A DNA stretch of 7,321 nt from Chitinophaga pinensis (GTDB lineage Bacteria; Bacteroidota; Bacteroidia; Chitinophagales; Chitinophagaceae): contig CALPKD020000051.1 of NCBI GenBank assembly GCA_943324055.2, positions 1 to 7,321 on the forward strand, in the 5' to 3' direction. Numbering within the stretch: position 1 is the first letter of the stretch; each line of letters begins with the position of its first letter. The notes under the pieces are model-generated. The model did no database searches. It worked only from the letters and a program-made list of their open reading frames with translations, and was not told the DNA's origin. The position numbers and the translations under genes were made by a program. Below, in pieces: positions 5,883 to 7,321 of the stretch.

Positions 5883-7321
5883 ATGAAGCAATCAATTAAA
5901 TTTAGTGCAGCCTTTAGCGTCTTATTTGTATTATGCAATTTAATAACTCCAAAGTTATTTGCACAAATACCAAATAATGGCATCTTCTTTCAAGCAGTAG
6001 CAAGAGATAATTTTTCCAATCCAGCCAAGGGTCGTAAAATTTATATTGAATCAAGTATTATACAATATACTGCTACAGGAACAAAAGTATTAATTGAAGA
6101 GCACGTGGCCAATACTGACGAAACTGGGGTATTTAGTATCAGCCTTGGTAAGGGAAAAATAATAGGAGGCTCAGCTATGAATCTGTTAAATATTGATTGG
6201 GCAATGGGGCCTTATTATTTGAGTTTAAAAATTGCAATAACACCAACAGCCCCCATTCAAAACTGGGATTACACGAAAGATTGGATTGATTTAGGTACTA
6301 CCTTATTTGGCACCGTGCCTTATGCGTTGTATGCAGGAACTGCAGCAAATGCTAATTTAACCGGTGATGTAACAAGTATTGGAAACCTAACCAAACTTGC
6401 AACATCACTAGCTTTAACGGGTGTGCCTACCGCGCCAACAGCTGCTCCGGGCACCAATACCACACAAATTGCTACTACCGAATTTGTTAAAGCTGCAATC
6501 TTAACTGGATCAGTGGCCAATGTTGGAGCTATTAGTGCAACATCCACTGCCAAGGGTGCTAGCATCACATCCGGTGTATTGAGTTTAGCACCTGCAAATG
6601 CCACTAATGGTGGTATAGTAACTACAGGCGCACAAACCTTTGCAGGTGCTAAAACATTTAATGCTGATTTAATAGTCAATGGAATATCAATAGGTCAGGG
6701 TGCTTGGGTAGATATTTATAATACTAATAATAATCCTCCTGGTAATACTGCAATTGGTAACGCTGCACTTAAATCTAACACGATTGGATATCTCAATACT
6801 GCAAATGGCTCAGGAGCACTTGGCTCTAACACGACTGGCTCATTCAATACTGCAAATGGTTCAGGAGCACTTGGCTCTAACACGATTGGCTCATACAATA
6901 CTGCAAATGGTTCATATGCGCTTTTACTTAACACGACTGGTTCTTCCAATACTGCAAATGGCTCATATTCACTTTTCGCTAACACGACTGGTGGAGACAA
7001 TACTGCAAACGGCACTGCTTCACTTCAAGCTAACACGACGGGTGATGGGAATACTGCCTTCGGTAGTAGTGCTGGATTAACAAATACTACTGGAAATCAA
7101 AATACGCTTATCGGTAATGTTGCAGACGTGGTATCCAATAACTTAACCAATGCCACAGCCATTGGAAATGGCGCGCGCGTTTCTGCAAGTAATAGTATTC
7201 AATTGGGAAATACAGATGTTAGTAATGTAAAAACAAGTGGGACTTTAACAGCAGGAGTTGTTACTTATCCAAAAACAAATGGAACAAATGGTCAGGTATT
7301 AACAGCTAATACCAATGGAGC
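5883..7321 (+). CDS. Fibre/adhesin-like secreted repeat protein, 3' truncated
   Basis: The frame runs open from the ATG at 5883 to the window edge (479 residues visible). Domains in order: signal peptide (1 to about 28, ending LFAQ); a beta-rich N-terminal module (about 30-152) beginning IFFQAVARDNFSNPAKG and ending GTVPYALYAGTA, a frequent head of Bacteroidota secreted proteins; LTGDVTSIGN (159-168) and LTGVPTAPTAAPGTNTTQIA (178-197) followed by TTEFVKAAI, a motif shared with phage tail fibres; LSLAPANATNGGIVTTGAQT (233-252) and FAGAKTFNADL; then seven 17-residue repeats (288-406) of the type NTANGSGALGSNTTGSF. After these, ATAIGNGARVSASNSIQLGN is a YadA-head-like motif. Finally TYPKTNGTNGQVLTANTNG appears before the edge; in relatives this precedes a C-terminal tail-fibre/endosialidase-chaperone (peptidase S74-like) region, which would lie outside the window. 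It is likely a trimeric beta-helical surface fibre for attachment. Export route and C-terminus cannot be seen. Confidence 0.88.
   Translation, partial: MKQSIKFSAAFSVLFVLCNLITPKLFAQIPNNGIFFQAVARDNFSNPAKGRKIYIESSIIQYTATGTKVLIEEHVANTDETGVFSISLGKGKIIGGSAMNLLNIDWAMGPYYLSLKIAITPTAPIQNWDYTKDWIDLGTTLFGTVPYALYAGTAANANLTGDVTSIGNLTKLATSLALTGVPTAPTAAPGTNTTQIATTEFVKAAILTGSVANVGAISATSTAKGASITSGVLSLAPANATNGGIVTTGAQTFAGAKTFNADLIVNGISIGQGAWVDIYNTNNNPPGNTAIGNAALKSNTIGYLNTANGSGALGSNTTGSFNTANGSGALGSNTIGSYNTANGSYALLLNTTGSSNTANGSYSLFANTTGGDNTANGTASLQANTTGDGNTAFGSSAGLTNTTGNQNTLIGNVADVVSNNLTNATAIGNGARVSASNSIQLGNTDVSNVKTSGTLTAGVVTYPKTNGTNGQVLTANTNG
6744..7100 (+). repeat. Seven tandem 51-bp repeats encoding 17-residue units
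   Basis: Units start at 6744, 6795, 6846, 6897, 6948, 6999 and 7050, each exactly 51 bp, all in the reading frame of the fibre gene. The consensus is NTANGSxALxxNTTGxx. Units 2 and 3 differ at only 3 of 51 bases. Units 1 to 6 all use AACACG for the second Asn-Thr pair, so identity is kept at the DNA level and not only in the protein. The first and last units are the most diverged, as expected of an array that expands from its middle. The following NTLIGN at 7101 begins a partial eighth unit. Protein repeats of this type form stacked turns of trimeric beta-rolls in YadA-like heads. Confidence 0.93.

Noticed and set aside
6320..6679. 119-residue open frame on the minus strand
   Set aside because: It is antisense to the fibre gene, whose frame is continuous with recognisable motifs through the same bases. 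The product is Ala/Val/Pro-rich, as expected of a shadow.
6716..7080. Open frames on the minus strand (6716-7015) and in another plus frame (6754-7080)
   Set aside because: Both arise from the 51-bp periodicity of the fibre gene's coding repeats: a repeat length divisible by three keeps every frame open. They have no start context, and their products are only low-complexity shadows.
6744..7100. CRISPR array
   Set aside because: The repeats are contiguous without spacers, in frame, and encode a recognisable protein repeat.

Overview
The window reads as chromosomal DNA of a Bacteroidota member, probably of the Sphingobacteriia/Chitinophagia side; the genus cannot be fixed from the sequence. 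Signs seen directly: AT-rich DNA, no clear Shine-Dalgarno sites, a TAnnTTTG-type -7 box before one gene, a C-terminal sorting domain of the type IX secretion system (T9SS) with its YPNP signature, a lipoprotein with an acidic/lysine stretch after the lipobox cysteine, and a secreted protein with the FFQAVARD...VPYALYA N-terminal module common in this phylum.

Layout. Bases 1-270 are the 3' end of a PDZ-domain protein, probably a retropepsin-like aspartyl protease. A GNAT acetyltransferase (274-780) follows 3 bases later. A hairpin terminator (828-856) separates these from a convergent AAA/DUF4143 ATPase (838-2199, minus); the ATPase stop codon lies in the terminator loop. The ATPase has a near-leaderless promoter inside a pair of 14-bp direct repeats. 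A 497-base gap (2200-2696) holds those repeats, a dispersed-repeat-like palindrome, a 10-bp direct repeat, an AT-only hairpin and a 12-bp tandem repeat. Next is a seven-helix membrane protein with a C-terminal AraC-type DNA-binding domain (2697-3782).

From 4042 to the right edge run four co-directional genes for exported proteins: a probable outer-membrane beta-barrel (4042-4851), a small lipoprotein (4883-5293), a very small T9SS-sorted protein (5303-5827) and the N-terminal 479 residues of a long fibre/adhesin-like protein (5883 to beyond 7321). The last combines a Bacteroidota secreted-protein head, a phage-tail-fibre motif and seven 17-residue tandem repeats.

How they may work together (inference): the membrane-embedded AraC protein sits directly upstream in the same direction and could sense an envelope signal and control the four-gene surface cluster, which looks like a unit for displaying a repeat-rich fibre on the cell surface. 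The left part (protease, acetyltransferase, ATPase) appears unrelated to it.
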